A stretch of DNA of 57,452 nucleotides. Origin: Prevotella sp. (lineage in GTDB: Bacteria > Bacteroidota > Bacteroidia > Bacteroidales > Bacteroidaceae). This document shows, piece after piece, positions 15,559 to 24,787 of the stretch. The position numbers were made by a program, and so were the translations under genes. The stretch spans positions 1 to 57,452 of the forward strand of contig JAILPA010000186.1 in assembly GCA_024690505.1 (NCBI GenBank), read 5' to 3'. Every line of letters starts with the position of its first letter. Position 1 is the first letter of the stretch. A model generated the notes under the pieces. That model searched no databases and was not told the origin of the DNA. It worked only from the letters and a program-made list of their open reading frames with translations.

Positions 15559-17343
15559 CTATTGCTGATAGTACTTGACATACCACTCGGCGAAAGCCCG
15601 CAGACCGTCGCGCAGCGGCGTTGAGGGACGGAAGCCGTAGTCGCGCTCCAGGGCACTGGTGTCGGCGAAGGTTACGGGCACGTCGCCAGGCTGCATGGGC
15701 ACTAACTTCTTGTGGGCCTCGAAGTCATAGTCCTGGGGCAGCACGCCGGCACGCACCAGCTCCTGCTGAAGGATGTCAACGAAGTCGAGCAGGTTCTCGG
15801 GACTCGAGTTGCCTATGTTGTAGACGTTATAAGGCGGCAACGGCAGTCCGTCCTCGCCAGTCTGCTTCTCTGGTGCACCCTGCATGATGCGTACCACACC
15901 CTCCACAATATCGTCGACATAGGTGAAGTCGCGCTTGCAGTTGCCATAGTTGAATATCTGGATGGTCTCGCCCTTCACCAGCTTGTTAGTAAAGCCGAAG
16001 TAGGCCATGTCGGGACGGCCAGCAGGGCCGTAGACGGTGAAGAAGCGCAGCCCCGTGGAGGGGATGTCGTAGAGCTTCGAGTAGGCGTGTGCCAGCAGCT
16101 CGTTGCTCTTCTTCGTGGCGGCATAGAGGCTGACGGGGTTGTCCACTTTGTCGTCGGTGGAGTAGGGCACCTTCTTGTTTGAGCCGTAGACGCTTGAAGA
16201 AGAGGCATAGACCAGGTGTTCTACAGGGTTGTGGCGGCAGGCTTCGAGAATGTTGTAGAACCCGATGAGGTTCGACTGGATGTAAGCATCGGGATTGGTG
16301 ATGCTGTAGCGCACACCAGCTTGTGCTGCCAGGTTCACCACCACCGCGGGCCGGTAATCGGCAAAGATGGTGTCGATGGTGGCTTTGTCGGCAATGTCGC
16401 CTTTGATGAACGTAAATCGTGGGTTGCTGAGCTCCTCCAGCCGCTGTTCTTTCAGTCGCACGTCATAGTAGTCGTTCATGTTGTCGATGCCGATGATATG
16501 GGCGGTCTGTGTATCCTTCAGCAGACGTTTCACCAGGTTGGAACCGATGAAGCCTGCGGCACCAGTCACCAGGATGGCCTTGTGCTCTAAGGAAATCTTC
16601 TGTAACGGCTTGCCTGAGAAGAGACGCTGTGCCTCGTAGTAGGTGTCGAGGGAACCGATGTCGAAGCGTCCGGCGGTCATGGGCCAGGCGTGCATGGTGG
16701 TATGCTCTACCATGTAGTGTGCCAGATTGCCAGGAGCATCCTTGCCGCATCCGTTTTCCACAGAGTGGCGTACAAGGTCGAGGTCGGCTTTTCGATAGAT
16801 ATAGAACGGCGGTACGGCCCAATGGCTCTTGGGCTGCTGTGGCTTCTCTTCCATGTTGAGCACGCGCATTTGTTCGTCGACCACGATGACGCCAGTGCGC
16901 TGCAGCTTCTCGATGGAGGGCTGCTCGTGGCACATGATGCACGAGGTCTGCTTGTCTTTGAAGAAATCAACGAATTCCTGGAATGAGAAGTATAGGATGT
17001 TGTCGGCTGCCACCACTAACAGGTCGTCGTCAATCTGACGCTTGTCCATGGCCAGCAGGAGGTCGCAGACAGCTCCCAGACGTGTGTCGTTGGTCTCGGT
17101 GCCGTCGTCGATGATGGTGATGGGCTTGCTGTAGTGGCTTGCTGCGGCCCAGTCCTGAAAGATGGGGGCAAACTTATGATTCGTCACGATGATGTGCTCA
17201 TCGATGTCTGGTATGCGGTCAATGTCGTTGAGCATACGGTCGAGGATGGTGGTGTTGCCGATTTTCAGCAGTGGCTTGGGGAAGTTCTTGGTCAGTTCGC
17301 CCAAACGGGTGGCGTAGCCGGCGGCTATAACGATGGTTTTCAT
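15559..17343 (-). CDS. Fusion: sugar-phosphate nucleotidyltransferase + UDP-glucuronate 4-epimerase-like
   Basis: A 594-residue two-domain protein. Residues 1-about 235 are a nucleotidyltransferase of the glucose-1-phosphate type (VIAAGYATRLGEL then NFPKPLLKIG). Residues about 250-594 are an NAD-binding SDR epimerase: VTGAAGFIGSNLVKRLL (GxxGxxG), YASSSSVYG, Y-x3-K in SLYAATKKSNELLAHAY, and the tail MQPGDVPVTFADTSALERDYG typical of UDP-glucuronate 4-epimerases. Upstream in the same direction lies a galacturonokinase-like gene (78 nt gap). Together the two genes could turn galacturonate into its 1-phosphate, then UDP-galacturonate, then UDP-glucuronate. The nucleotide and sugar specificity are inferred. 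Confidence 0.88.
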   Translation of the reverse strand: MKTIVIAAGYATRLGELTKNFPKPLLKIGNTTILDRMLNDIDRIPDIDEHIIVTNHKFAPIFQDWAAASHYSKPITIIDDGTETNDTRLGAVCDLLLAMDKRQIDDDLLVVAADNILYFSFQEFVDFFKDKQTSCIMCHEQPSIEKLQRTGVIVVDEQMRVLNMEEKPQQPKSHWAVPPFYIYRKADLDLVRHSVENGCGKDAPGNLAHYMVEHTTMHAWPMTAGRFDIGSLDTYYEAQRLFSGKPLQKISLEHKAILVTGAAGFIGSNLVKRLLKDTQTAHIIGIDNMNDYYDVRLKEQRLEELSNPRFTFIKGDIADKATIDTIFADYRPAVVVNLAAQAGVRYSITNPDAYIQSNLIGFYNILEACRHNPVEHLVYASSSSVYGSNKKVPYSTDDKVDNPVSLYAATKKSNELLAHAYSKLYDIPSTGLRFFTVYGPAGRPDMAYFGFTNKLVKGETIQIFNYGNCKRDFTYVDDIVEGVVRIMQGAPEKQTGEDGLPLPPYNVYNIGNSSPENLLDFVDILQQELVRAGVLPQDYDFEAHKKLVPMQPGDVPVTFADTSALERDYGFRPSTPLRDGLRAFAEWYVKYYQQ

Positions 17344-17421
17344 TGTTCTTGTGTTCTTTTCTCGTTAATGGGTTTAACTTCTGTGTAATGTCTGTTCAGC
17401 CATGATGGAGTAGTCCCTTGC

Positions 17422-18561
17422 CTATACAAAGCGGGCACCGTCGTCGGGCTTCACCCAGAAGATCTGGAAGGTCTGTTCGTATTCAGGGAATTGTGAGAGA
17501 TAGCGCTCGGTGAGCTTCTGTTGTATCTCATCTTTATAGGCAGGGTCAACGAGTGCGATGCAGGCGCCTTTGAAACCTGCGCCCGAGAAACGGCCTCCCC
17601 ACACGCCGGGTAAGTCGCGCATGGCTTCGTAGATGGCAATGAGCTCCGGGCTGCCACACTCGTAGTTGTTGATGCTGCTCTCGCAGGAATCAAACGACAG
17701 TTTACCGAAAAGCTTCATGTTTCCAGATTCCCAGGCTGTCACTCCTTGTCGTACACGTCGGTATTCGCTGTAGAAATGTTCGGCTCGACGGGCGAAGCGG
17801 CTTGGCATGGCGATGCGTGTCTTGTCGAAAGTGGCCTTGGGAATGTCGCGCAGGAACGTCTTGTCGAATGCTTTCAGAGGCTGGTCGGTATAGGCCAGCA
17901 TGTTCCATGCAGCCGTCTTGCATTCATAGACACGCAGGTTGTAGTCGCTGTTGACCAGCGAGCGTGTCAGTCCCGAGAAAAAGATGCCGATCTCAAACTC
18001 CGGCAGGTTGGGGTTGCGCTTGATGATGCGGTAGTCGTTCGAGTCGCAGTCGAGGAACAGCAGCCCGTCCTTCTTTCCCAAAGCTATACATGCCTGGTCC
18101 AGCAGTCCGTTGTTCAGGCCTATGTATTCCCGTTCAGCCTCGGATGCAATCTTCACCACCTCAAAGGGCTGGAGCGAAATGTCGTTGGCCTTGGCCAGTG
18201 CCATGACGTATGCCACGAGCACGGCAGCGCTGCTCGACAGTCCGCCGACGGGCAGCGAGCCCTGAAGCACACCTTCGATGCCGTATTTTAACGCAAAGCG
18301 CTTGCGCAGTGCAAACTTGGCACCACGGGCATAGTCGCCCCAGTGACGCTCCTTGACTTGTGACGGTGCGTCAACCAGAAACTCCACGTTGCCCTCGAAC
18401 GTTCTCGACGAGAGCTTCACTACGTTGTCCTTGCGAACATTGAACCACAAGTCAACGCCTTTGTTGATGGCAAATCCCGTTACTAAACCATGCTGGTGAT
18501 CAACATGGGCACCCAGCGGGCATACCCGGTAGGGCGAAAAAATATGATACTGATAATCCAT
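17422..18561 (-). CDS. GHMP kinase of the galactokinase family, resembling galacturonokinase
   Basis: A 379-residue sugar kinase. The substrate loop reads SPYRVCPLGAHVDHQHG where true galactokinases have a GEHTDY-like sequence; the GAHxDHQ form is what I remember from plant galacturonokinases. The ATP loop is PVGGLSSSAAVLVAY and the third motif RFSGAGFKGACIALVD. Other blocks remembered from the plant enzyme: YARGA, NGLLDQ, FSGLTRSLVN, YNLRVYECKTAA, RRAEHFYSE, INNYECGSPELI. Cytoplasmic phosphorylation of galacturonate at C1 is therefore likely; galactose is the alternative. The ATG at 18561 leaves a leader of about 25 nt from the promoter; the ATG at 18585 would lie almost at the transcription start. 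It leads the operon containing the fusion at 15559-17343. Confidence 0.78.
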   Translation of the reverse strand: MDYQYHIFSPYRVCPLGAHVDHQHGLVTGFAINKGVDLWFNVRKDNVVKLSSRTFEGNVEFLVDAPSQVKERHWGDYARGAKFALRKRFALKYGIEGVLQGSLPVGGLSSSAAVLVAYVMALAKANDISLQPFEVVKIASEAEREYIGLNNGLLDQACIALGKKDGLLFLDCDSNDYRIIKRNPNLPEFEIGIFFSGLTRSLVNSDYNLRVYECKTAAWNMLAYTDQPLKAFDKTFLRDIPKATFDKTRIAMPSRFARRAEHFYSEYRRVRQGVTAWESGNMKLFGKLSFDSCESSINNYECGSPELIAIYEAMRDLPGVWGGRFSGAGFKGACIALVDPAYKDEIQQKLTERYLSQFPEYEQTFQIFWVKPDDGARFV

Positions 18562-18592
18562 AGTCGGTTGAATAGTGTTATTCATCAGTGTG

Positions 18593-18624
18593 CAAAGGTA
18601 CGAATAAGTGAGCAAACGGCCAAA
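18593..18624 (-). promoter_or_regulatory. Promoter for the galacturonokinase-like operon
   Basis: Minus-strand TTTG (plus 18621-18624), 20-nt spacer, TACCTTTG (plus 18593-18600), full consensus. It decides the start codon: the ATG at 18561 is the first with a reasonable leader. Confidence 0.75.
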
Positions 18625-18681
18625 TTCTTTTTGTGTTTTTTCCTTCTGAAGGGGTCATGCCACCTTTTTTCCTTGAAATCG

Positions 18682-18713
18682 TTTGGCAATATCGGGCTAA
18701 ATGTGTACCTTTG
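18682..18713 (+). promoter_or_regulatory. Promoter for the GT2-GalT-SpoIID gene
   Basis: TTTG at 18682-18685, 20-nt spacer, TACCTTTG at 18706-18713, full consensus. The ATG at 18738 follows 25 nt later. The TACCTTTG box is identical to that of the divergent promoter. Confidence 0.75.
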
Positions 18714-18737
18714 CAAAGTCATTATCAACGACAGATT

Positions 18738-21700
18738 ATGAACAGACGAATTGACTTTTTCTTGCCCGCTGCCGATGAGCAATGCTTTTCGGAATTATGC
18801 GGGTGCCTGCATAAAATGCCTGTCGTAAGGACGGTGTTCTGCGAACCATTCACCACGTCCCCCTCTTGCGAGGCGTTGCGTGCCATTGCCAGTAAGGCTG
18901 TCGCCGACTATACGGTTCTCGTTGACAAGCCCGTTGGCATAGTGCTGGGCGAAGGGGCCCTTGAACGTATGGTTCGTGTGGCCGACGACAGCGACGCTGC
19001 CATGCTCTATACTGACCGATGGGAGGAGAGAAGCGACGCGGCTGGTGCTAAGACCGTGGTGCGTCATCCCGTCATCGACTATCAACTGGGTAGCATCCGC
19101 GACGACTTCGACTTTGGATCGCTGCTGCTGATACGCACCTCACTGCTGAAACAGTGGGCCACCGAGAATGCCGACACGTCCTATCAGTACAGTGCACTCT
19201 ATGCCCTGCGGCTCTTCCTCAGTTGTCATGGCGGCCTGCTCCACCTGAACGAATATCTTTACACAGAGGTGGAACTTGACACCCGTGCCTCGGGTGAGAA
19301 GCAGTTCGACTATGTGAACCCCGCCAACCGCGAGGTGCAGGTGGAGCGCGAGCAGGTGGCAACCCGTCATTTGCAGGCTATTGGTGCCCTCATCGATACA
19401 TCCGCCCGTGTCAATGTAGACTTCGGGGAACAGCCTTTCCCCGTAGAGGCGTCGGTCATCATTCCCGTGTTCAATCGGGCCAAGACCATCGCCGACGCCG
19501 TGAAAAGCGCGCTCGGACAGAAGACCACTTTCCCATACAACGTCATCGTAGTGGATAATCACTCCATCGACGGCACTACCGACATTCTTTCCGCTTTGTC
19601 ATCAGGTCACGTCGACCGTCTGGTACACATCATCCCCCAGCGCACAGACCTTGGTATTGGCGGCTGCTGGAATCAGGCTGTGAACGATGAGCGCTGCGGA
19701 CGCTTTGCCGTGCAGCTCGACAGCGATGACCTTTACTCCTCCGAGCATACCCTTCAGCGCATTGTCGACGAGTTCTACCGGCAGCGGGCTGCCATGATAA
19801 TAGGCAGCTATCGCATGTGTGACTTTGACCTGCAGACGTTACCTCCAGGGCTCATTGCTCACCGAGAATGGACCGACGAGAACGGCCCTAATAATGCTTT
19901 GCGAATCAATGGGCTGGGAGCGCCCCGTGCCTTCTTCACTCCATTGTTGCGTCAGGTGCAGTTGCCCAACACATCGTATGGCGAAGACTACGCCATGGGT
20001 CTATGGTTCTCGCGCCGCTATCGCATTGGACGCATTTACGATGAACTGTACTTGTGCCGGCGCTGGACGGGCAACAGTGATGCAGCCCTCAGCCAGGAGC
20101 GTGTCAATGCCAACAACCTGTACAAAGACCGTCTGCGTACGCTTGAAATCCTGGCCCGTCAGCGCATGAACCGTGAGGAGCGAGGTGAAAGCCGCGAAGA
20201 GCAAGGGCCTCTTGAGCGGTTGTTTAACCGTCAGTTGTACGTATGGCCAGAGACGGCGCAGCGCTATGCCGACTTGAACCATGTGTTGACACGCGACTTA
20301 GCCACCGACGGTCTGACACTTCAGGTGCAGTTCAATCCCGCCCGCATTCGGTCTACTGGTGCTGCTATGACGAAAGAAGCACTGGCCCAGCGCCCCTGTT
20401 TCCTCTGCACAGCTAACCGTCCGAAGGAGCAGCTGACGAAGGTCGAGGGCGACTATGAGCTGCTGGTCAACCCCTTCCCTATATTGCCCATGCATTTCAC
20501 CCTTCCCACGCGGCGCCATCAGCCACAGCGCATCCGCCCGATGTATGGCCAGATGCTCTCCCTGCTGGCAAAATATCCTGCGATGACCCTGCTCTACAAC
20601 GGTCCCCGCTGCGGCGCCTCGGCTCCCGACCATGCCCATCTGCAAGCGGGAACTACAGGAGTGCTTCCTTTGCAAAGGGAGTGGCAGCGGTTGTCGCGTA
20701 GTCTCACTGTAGTGATGAGTCTGGATGACGAAGCATCTGTGTCAGTGATTGAGAATTATCCCTGTCCTGCCTTGCTCATCCGCTCGAAGTTCCGCAAGGC
20801 GAGCGAACGCCTCTTCACAAGGCTTTACGAGGCCATGCTGTCTGCCCATTCCGACCTGTTCGAGCTGCAGGAGGAGCCGATGATGAATCTCGTGGCGTGG
20901 CTTCAGGACGATGAGCTTCTCACCGTGGTATTCCCTCGTGGAAAGCATCGCCCTGCCTGCTATTATGCCGATGATGACACCCAGATGATGATCAGTCCCG
21001 GCGCAGTAGACATGGCCGGCCTGATGATCACCCCTCGCAGCGAGGACTTCCAACGCCTCACGCCAGAGAGGGCCGTGGCCCTGCTCCGTGAATGCGCCTT
21101 GGACAGCGATGGCATGACCCGCCTTGTGGAACGGCTGAAGATGTCGGCCGTAGCCGACAAGACCGACAAGACTGCTATGACCGATGAGCCCTTAGTGACC
21201 GTAGGCATCGTCAGCGGTCAGCGCATCGACTTCGAACTCAATGGGCCCTATACCGCCAAGGGCGAGACACTCACAGGCTCCCAGGTGGTGGAGCTGACCG
21301 ACGGTGGACTGACATGGCGCGGCCAGCAGTACCGCGAGCTGCGCTTCACACCCCAGTCGGCCCAGTCGCTCTTCTCCATCGACGACGTCACCATCGGCTC
21401 AGGGTTCCACTGGGAGCGCCAGCAGCGACAGACGTTCCAGGGCTCTCTGCGCCTGCTGGTCGAGGCCGACAATGTGCTGGCCATCAACGAGCTGCCCGTC
21501 GAACAGTATTTGAAGAGCGTCGTCGGCAGTGAGATGAGCGCCACCTCCTCGCTCGAGCTGCTGAAAGCCCATGCCGTCATCTCGCGCTCCTGGCTCTTAT
21601 ACCAGAAGAAACTGAAGGACGAGAATGGCTTAAAGCGCGAGAACAGCTTCTTCTCGTTTGTGAAGAAAGACGATGAGCTGCTGCGCTGGTACGACCGTGA

Positions 21701-22409
21701 GGAGCACACACTCTTCGACGTCTGTGCCGACGACCACTGTCAGCGCTATCAGGGCATCTCACACCACGCCCCACTGCGCTCTGCTACCGAAGAGGCCGTC
21801 AGGGCCACCCGAGGACAGGTGCTGACCTACGACGGCCAGCTCTGCGATGCCCGTTTCTCGAAGTGCTGTGGAGGCACGACAGAAGAGTACCAGTACTGTT
21901 GGGAAGATACCCCCAAACCCTATCTGCAGACGGTGGAGTGCCCCTATTGTAGCAAGGCCGACAAGGACGTGCTGCAGCAGGTGCTCAACGACTACGATCA
22001 GGAGACGCCCGACTTCTATCGTTGGCATGTGGAATATACGCAGCGGGAACTTTCGGAACTGGTGAACAGCAAGCTGAAGCTCGACCTGGGAACCATTACC
22101 GACCTCGTGCCCCTCAGCCGTGGAAAGAGCGGACGCATCTGGCGCCTGCAGATTGTGGGCACCAATCGCAGCTTCATCATCGGCAAGGAATTGGAGATAA
22201 GGCGTGCACTCAGCGAGAGCCACCTCTATAGCTCCAACTTCGAGGTGGAGAAGACCACCGATGGCCGCTTCGTACTCCATGGACGCGGCTGGGGCCACGG
22301 CGTCGGCCTGTGTCAGATAGGTGCCGCCGTCATGGCTAGTCAGGGATATAGCTACAAAGATATTTTGCTGCATTACTACAAAGGAGCAGAGATTAAAAAA
22401 GCATACTGA
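18738..22409 (+). CDS. Three-domain protein: glycosyltransferase family 2, GalT/HIT-like (DUF4922), SpoIID/LytB
   Basis: A 1223-residue protein without a signal peptide or membrane segment. After an N-terminal region, a GT2 domain occupies about 235-480 ([40 protein letters not shown]). From about 490 to 790 is a domain with CFLCTANRP and the histidine triad-like PDHAHLQAG, as in galactose-1-phosphate uridylyltransferase/Ap4A phosphorylase relatives. From about 820 to the end is SpoIID/Lyt[20 protein letters not shown] and [19 protein letters not shown] with DILLHYYKG. SpoIID homologues are lytic glycosylases or amidase enhancers acting on denuded peptidoglycan, normally outside the membrane, so a leaderless version is puzzling. 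An AmpG-like permease follows after a repeat-filled 83-bp gap. The start is at 18738, preceded by a clear promoter. Confidence 0.85.
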   Translation: MNRRIDFFLPAADEQCFSELCGCLHKMPVVRTVFCEPFTTSPSCEALRAIASKAVADYTVLVDKPVGIVLGEGALERMVRVADDSDAAMLYTDRWEERSDAAGAKTVVRHPVIDYQLGSIRDDFDFGSLLLIRTSLLKQWATENADTSYQYSALYALRLFLSCHGGLLHLNEYLYTEVELDTRASGEKQFDYVNPANREVQVEREQVATRHLQAIGALIDTSARVNVDFGEQPFPVEASVIIPVFNRAKTIADAVKSALGQKTTFPYNVIVVDNHSIDGTTDILSALSSGHVDRLVHIIPQRTDLGIGGCWNQAVNDERCGRFAVQLDSDDLYSSEHTLQRIVDEFYRQRAAMIIGSYRMCDFDLQTLPPGLIAHREWTDENGPNNALRINGLGAPRAFFTPLLRQVQLPNTSYGEDYAMGLWFSRRYRIGRIYDELYLCRRWTGNSDAALSQERVNANNLYKDRLRTLEILARQRMNREERGESREEQGPLERLFNRQLYVWPETAQRYADLNHVLTRDLATDGLTLQVQFNPARIRSTGAAMTKEALAQRPCFLCTANRPKEQLTKVEGDYELLVNPFPILPMHFTLPTRRHQPQRIRPMYGQMLSLLAKYPAMTLLYNGPRCGASAPDHAHLQAGTTGVLPLQREWQRLSRSLTVVMSLDDEASVSVIENYPCPALLIRSKFRKASERLFTRLYEAMLSAHSDLFELQEEPMMNLVAWLQDDELLTVVFPRGKHRPACYYADDDTQMMISPGAVDMAGLMITPRSEDFQRLTPERAVALLRECALDSDGMTRLVERLKMSAVADKTDKTAMTDEPLVTVGIVSGQRIDFELNGPYTAKGETLTGSQVVELTDGGLTWRGQQYRELRFTPQSAQSLFSIDDVTIGSGFHWERQQRQTFQGSLRLLVEADNVLAINELPVEQYLKSVVGSEMSATSSLELLKAHAVISRSWLLYQKKLKDENGLKRENSFFSFVKKDDELLRWYDREEHTLFDVCADDHCQRYQGISHHAPLRSATEEAVRATRGQVLTYDGQLCDARFSKCCGGTTEEYQYCWEDTPKPYLQTVECPYCSKADKDVLQQVLNDYDQETPDFYRWHVEYTQRELSELVNSKLKLDLGTITDLVPLSRGKSGRIWRLQIVGTNRSFIIGKELEIRRALSESHLYSSNFEVEKTTDGRFVLHGRGWGHGVGLCQIGAAVMASQGYSYKDILLHYYKGAEIKKAY

Positions 22410-22417
22410 TTATAAGC

Positions 22418-22468
22418 TTATGAATTTATGAGTTTATAAGTTTGAGAGTCTTGAACTCAAAAACTTAA
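22418..22468 (+). repeat. 51-bp dispersed repeat, copy 1
   Basis: An AT-rich element (TTATGAATTTATGAG ... AAAAACTTAA) that contains the inverted arms AAGTTT and AAACTT around GAGTC-type palindromes. A second copy lies inverted at 25942-25992 with about 90% identity by eye. Both sit just after a stop codon of a plus-strand gene and before the next gene. Confidence 0.75.
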
Positions 22469-22492
22469 AGACTTAATATGTTACATATAACT

Positions 22493-24322
22493 ATGAATAT
22501 GGAACAAAGAAAGAAACGCAACCCCTGGTCGTGGATACCCACACTTTATATGGCCGAGGGACTACCCTATGTGGCCGTGATGACCATTTCGGTGATTATG
22601 TACAAACGCCTCGGCATCTCCAACGAGGCCATCGCCTTCTATACTGGCTGGCTCTACCTGCCGTGGGTCATCAAACCCTTCTGGAGCCCATTCATCGACT
22701 TGGTGAAGACCAAGCGCTGGTGGACGGTCACCATGCAGTTCCTCATTGCCATTGCCTTTGCCTGCATCGCCTTTGCCTTGCCCACCTCGCTGTTCTTCCA
22801 GCTCACGCTGGCAGCCTTCTGGCTCGTGGCATTCACATCGGCCACTCACGACATTGCTGCCGACGGCTATTACATGCACGCCCTCGACGACCACGAGCAG
22901 TCGCTCTACGTAGGCATCCGCAGCACGTTCTACCGCATTGCCACCGTTGCCGGACAGGGCCTGCTCGTCATCCTGGCCGGACTGATTGAGATGAGCAGTG
23001 GCCTCGAGCCCGCCATGCTGCAGGTGACGGCCACCCCCCAGTCGGTGACCATTGCCGACGTCTCCGAACAAGGCGGCAGCGGGCCGCGCTTCGTGTTCGA
23101 CGAGGTGAAACCCGGCGATGTGGCGCTGGCCGACTATGCTGCTGCACAGAATGTGGCCAACGGCTATGCCGCGCCAGCTGCCGAGAAACAGGAGCAGGCA
23201 GCCGTTGAGGAGGAGAGTGCATTTACGAAATGGGTGCGCGATACCTTCGGTGAAAAGCCACGGGCAGGCGAGCTTAGCTCGGGAATAGAGGCGCAACAGG
23301 TAGCTGCCCATGCCAACCGCCAGATGCTGGTGTCGGTGAGGCTGTCAGAGGCCCCGAAAGGCGACGAGCCCGTGGTGCTCAACATGGCTTTCAAGGGTGG
23401 CGACCAGAGCATACAGATGGTGCAGGGCGCCCAGCTGCCATCGCGCTTTGAGTTCAATAAAGCCAACTGGGACAAGCCGGCACTGATGCTCATCGACGTC
23501 GACTCGAAGTTGAAAGGAGAAACCACCGCCACTTTCCAGGGACTCTCAGGCAACATACCCTTCTCGTGGCTCGTGGTGTTCGCCGTCCTCTCTGCATTCT
23601 TCTTCCTCGCCGCCCTGTGGCACAGGTGGGTGTTGCCCAGGCCTGCCACCGACCGACCCGCCAAGGACGCTTCGGCAGGAAACATCATGCGCGAATTCGT
23701 AGAGACATTCAAGACCTTCTTCACCAAGAAGCACGCCCTCGTGGCCATACTCTTCATGTTGCTCTACCGACTGCCCGAGGCACAGCTCGTGAAAATCATC
23801 AACCCCTTCATGCTCGATCCCATAGACAAGGGCGGACTGGGGCTTACCACGGGCCAGGTGGGCTTCGTCTACGGCACCGTGGGCATCCTCGGACTCACCA
23901 TCGGCGGCATCCTCGGAGGCATAGCAGCGGCGCGTGGCGGACTGAAGCGATGGCTGTGGCCCATGGTCTGCGCCATCACACTGCCTGACCTCGTCTACGT
24001 CTACCTGAGCTATGCCCAGCCCGACAGCCTCTTCATGGTCAACGCCTGTGTCTTCATCGAGCAGTTTGGCTATGGCTTTGGCTTCACAGCCTATATGCTC
24101 TACCTCATCTACTTCTCAGAGGGTAGCCATAAGACCGCCCACTACGCCATGTGCACCGGTTTCATGGCCCTGGGCATGATGCTGCCCGGCATGATGGCAG
24201 GCTGGCTGCAGGAGACCATAGGCTACCGCCACTTCTTCATTTGGACCATCATCTGCTGTGCTGCCACTTTCGCCGTGTGCGCCTTCCTGAAGATCGACCC
24301 CAAGTTTGGAAAGAAAGATTGA
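22493..24322 (+). CDS. AmpG-like major facilitator permease with large extracytoplasmic insertion
   Basis: About 609 residues. The start SWIPTLYMAEGLPYVAVMT and the segments KPFWSPFIDLVKTKRWW and SATHDIAADGYYMHAL are typical of the AmpG/PAT branch of the MFS, whose members import muropeptides or related compounds. The usual 12 helices are interrupted after helix 6 by an insertion of roughly 180 residues (about 170-350) that is hydrophilic and ends in a beta-rich segment (MLVSVRLSEAP, PVVLNMAFKG, ATFQGLSG). Its position between helices suggests an extracytoplasmic domain. Downstream of the SpoIID-containing gene it supports a link to peptidoglycan fragments. The start could also be 22478 or 22499. 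Confidence 0.85.
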   Translation: MNMEQRKKRNPWSWIPTLYMAEGLPYVAVMTISVIMYKRLGISNEAIAFYTGWLYLPWVIKPFWSPFIDLVKTKRWWTVTMQFLIAIAFACIAFALPTSLFFQLTLAAFWLVAFTSATHDIAADGYYMHALDDHEQSLYVGIRSTFYRIATVAGQGLLVILAGLIEMSSGLEPAMLQVTATPQSVTIADVSEQGGSGPRFVFDEVKPGDVALADYAAAQNVANGYAAPAAEKQEQAAVEEESAFTKWVRDTFGEKPRAGELSSGIEAQQVAAHANRQMLVSVRLSEAPKGDEPVVLNMAFKGGDQSIQMVQGAQLPSRFEFNKANWDKPALMLIDVDSKLKGETTATFQGLSGNIPFSWLVVFAVLSAFFFLAALWHRWVLPRPATDRPAKDASAGNIMREFVETFKTFFTKKHALVAILFMLLYRLPEAQLVKIINPFMLDPIDKGGLGLTTGQVGFVYGTVGILGLTIGGILGGIAAARGGLKRWLWPMVCAITLPDLVYVYLSYAQPDSLFMVNACVFIEQFGYGFGFTAYMLYLIYFSEGSHKTAHYAMCTGFMALGMMLPGMMAGWLQETIGYRHFFIWTIICCAATFAVCAFLKIDPKFGKKD

Positions 24323-24324
24323 TG

Positions 24325-24356
24325 GGTCGTTTGGTCGTTTGGCTGTTTGGTCGTTT
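24325..24356 (+). repeat. 8-bp tandem repeat GGTCGTTT x4
   Basis: Four consecutive 8-mers (GGTCGTTT, GGTCGTTT, GGCTGTTT, GGTCGTTT) begin 3 nt after the permease stop codon. No function apparent. Confidence 0.7.
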
Positions 24357-24420
24357 AGGAAAGACACTTCACCAAACTATATCCAAACCCTAAAGACACT
24401 CTAACCGCAGGACACTCCAC

Positions 24421-24456
24421 GAGTCTCCCCTCCCTTTTCTTGGGGAAGGGAGACTC
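24421..24456 (+). terminator. Hairpin downstream of the AmpG-like gene
   Basis: Outer stem GAGTCTCCC / GGGAGACTC (perfect 9 bp) with a partly paired C-rich/G-rich interior. It lacks a strong T-run, so it is terminator-like only. Array C follows 20 nt later. Confidence 0.4.
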
Positions 24457-24476
24457 GCGCGGGGACACTGCACTTT

Positions 24477-24564
24477 AGTCCGAAGGCCTCGGACTGCCAG
24501 TCCGACGGCTTCGGACTCGCAGTCCGAGGCCTTCGGACTCATAGTTTCAAACCGCTTGGAACTG
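24477..24564. repeat. 22-bp mini-palindrome array C (4 units)
   Basis: AGTCC-N9-GGACT-N3 units start at 24477, 24499 and 24521, with a fourth, AGTTTCAA-N5-TTGGAACT, at 24543: period exactly 22. The N9 parts are GAAGGCCTC, GACGGCTTC and GAGGCCTTC; the first and third are exact reverse complements. Seen in the other phase it is a 13-nt mini palindrome GGACT-N3-AGTCC plus 9 nt, the same geometry as arrays A and B. It sits between the permease gene and a minus-strand small ORF. Confidence 0.88.
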
Positions 24565-24605
24565 TCGCCGAGGCAGTCTATGCAGCGTGAGAAGTGTGGA
24601 ACGGG

Positions 24606-24740
24606 CTATTCGTCATCATCCCACACCATGTCGATAGCACGCGAGGAGGGATTCTTCTCGCCATTGCCGTCAACGCCGCCATAGCCAATGCCGTTGCCGC
24701 TTACTGAGCCCATCAGCTCGTCTGCTTCCTGAAGGAACAT
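24606..24740 (-). CDS. Small Gly-rich acidic-tailed protein (hypothetical, possibly truncated)
   Basis: A 44-residue ORF starting MFLQEADELMGS, with a glycine-rich centre (GNGIGYGGVDGNG) and ending IDMVWDDDE. The ATG is preceded by the purine-rich AAGGCGAAGGAC. The reading frame stays open upstream (LLPINISPCVPKAKD) and runs into the preceding gene in another frame, with no better start codon. The layout resembles small Prevotella proteins of unknown function that I remember as having a hydrophobic N-terminus, a Gly-rich middle and a W-D-D-rich tail, so the N-terminus may be lost. It lies 47 nt after the stop of the secreted small protein at 24788. Confidence 0.45.
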   Translation of the reverse strand: MFLQEADELMGSVSGNGIGYGGVDGNGEKNPSSRAIDMVWDDDE

Positions 24741-24787
24741 GTCCTTCGCCTTGGGGACGCAGGGGGAAATGTTGATAGGAAGCAGCC

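Noticed and set aside
17422..18561. Plain galactokinase GalK
   Set aside because: The sugar loop GAHVDHQ and several other blocks fit the galacturonokinase type better; retained only as the alternative.
24477..24564. CRISPR array
   Set aside because: Units of 22 bp without a constant repeat or unrelated spacers; each unit is itself palindromic, and no cas genes are present.
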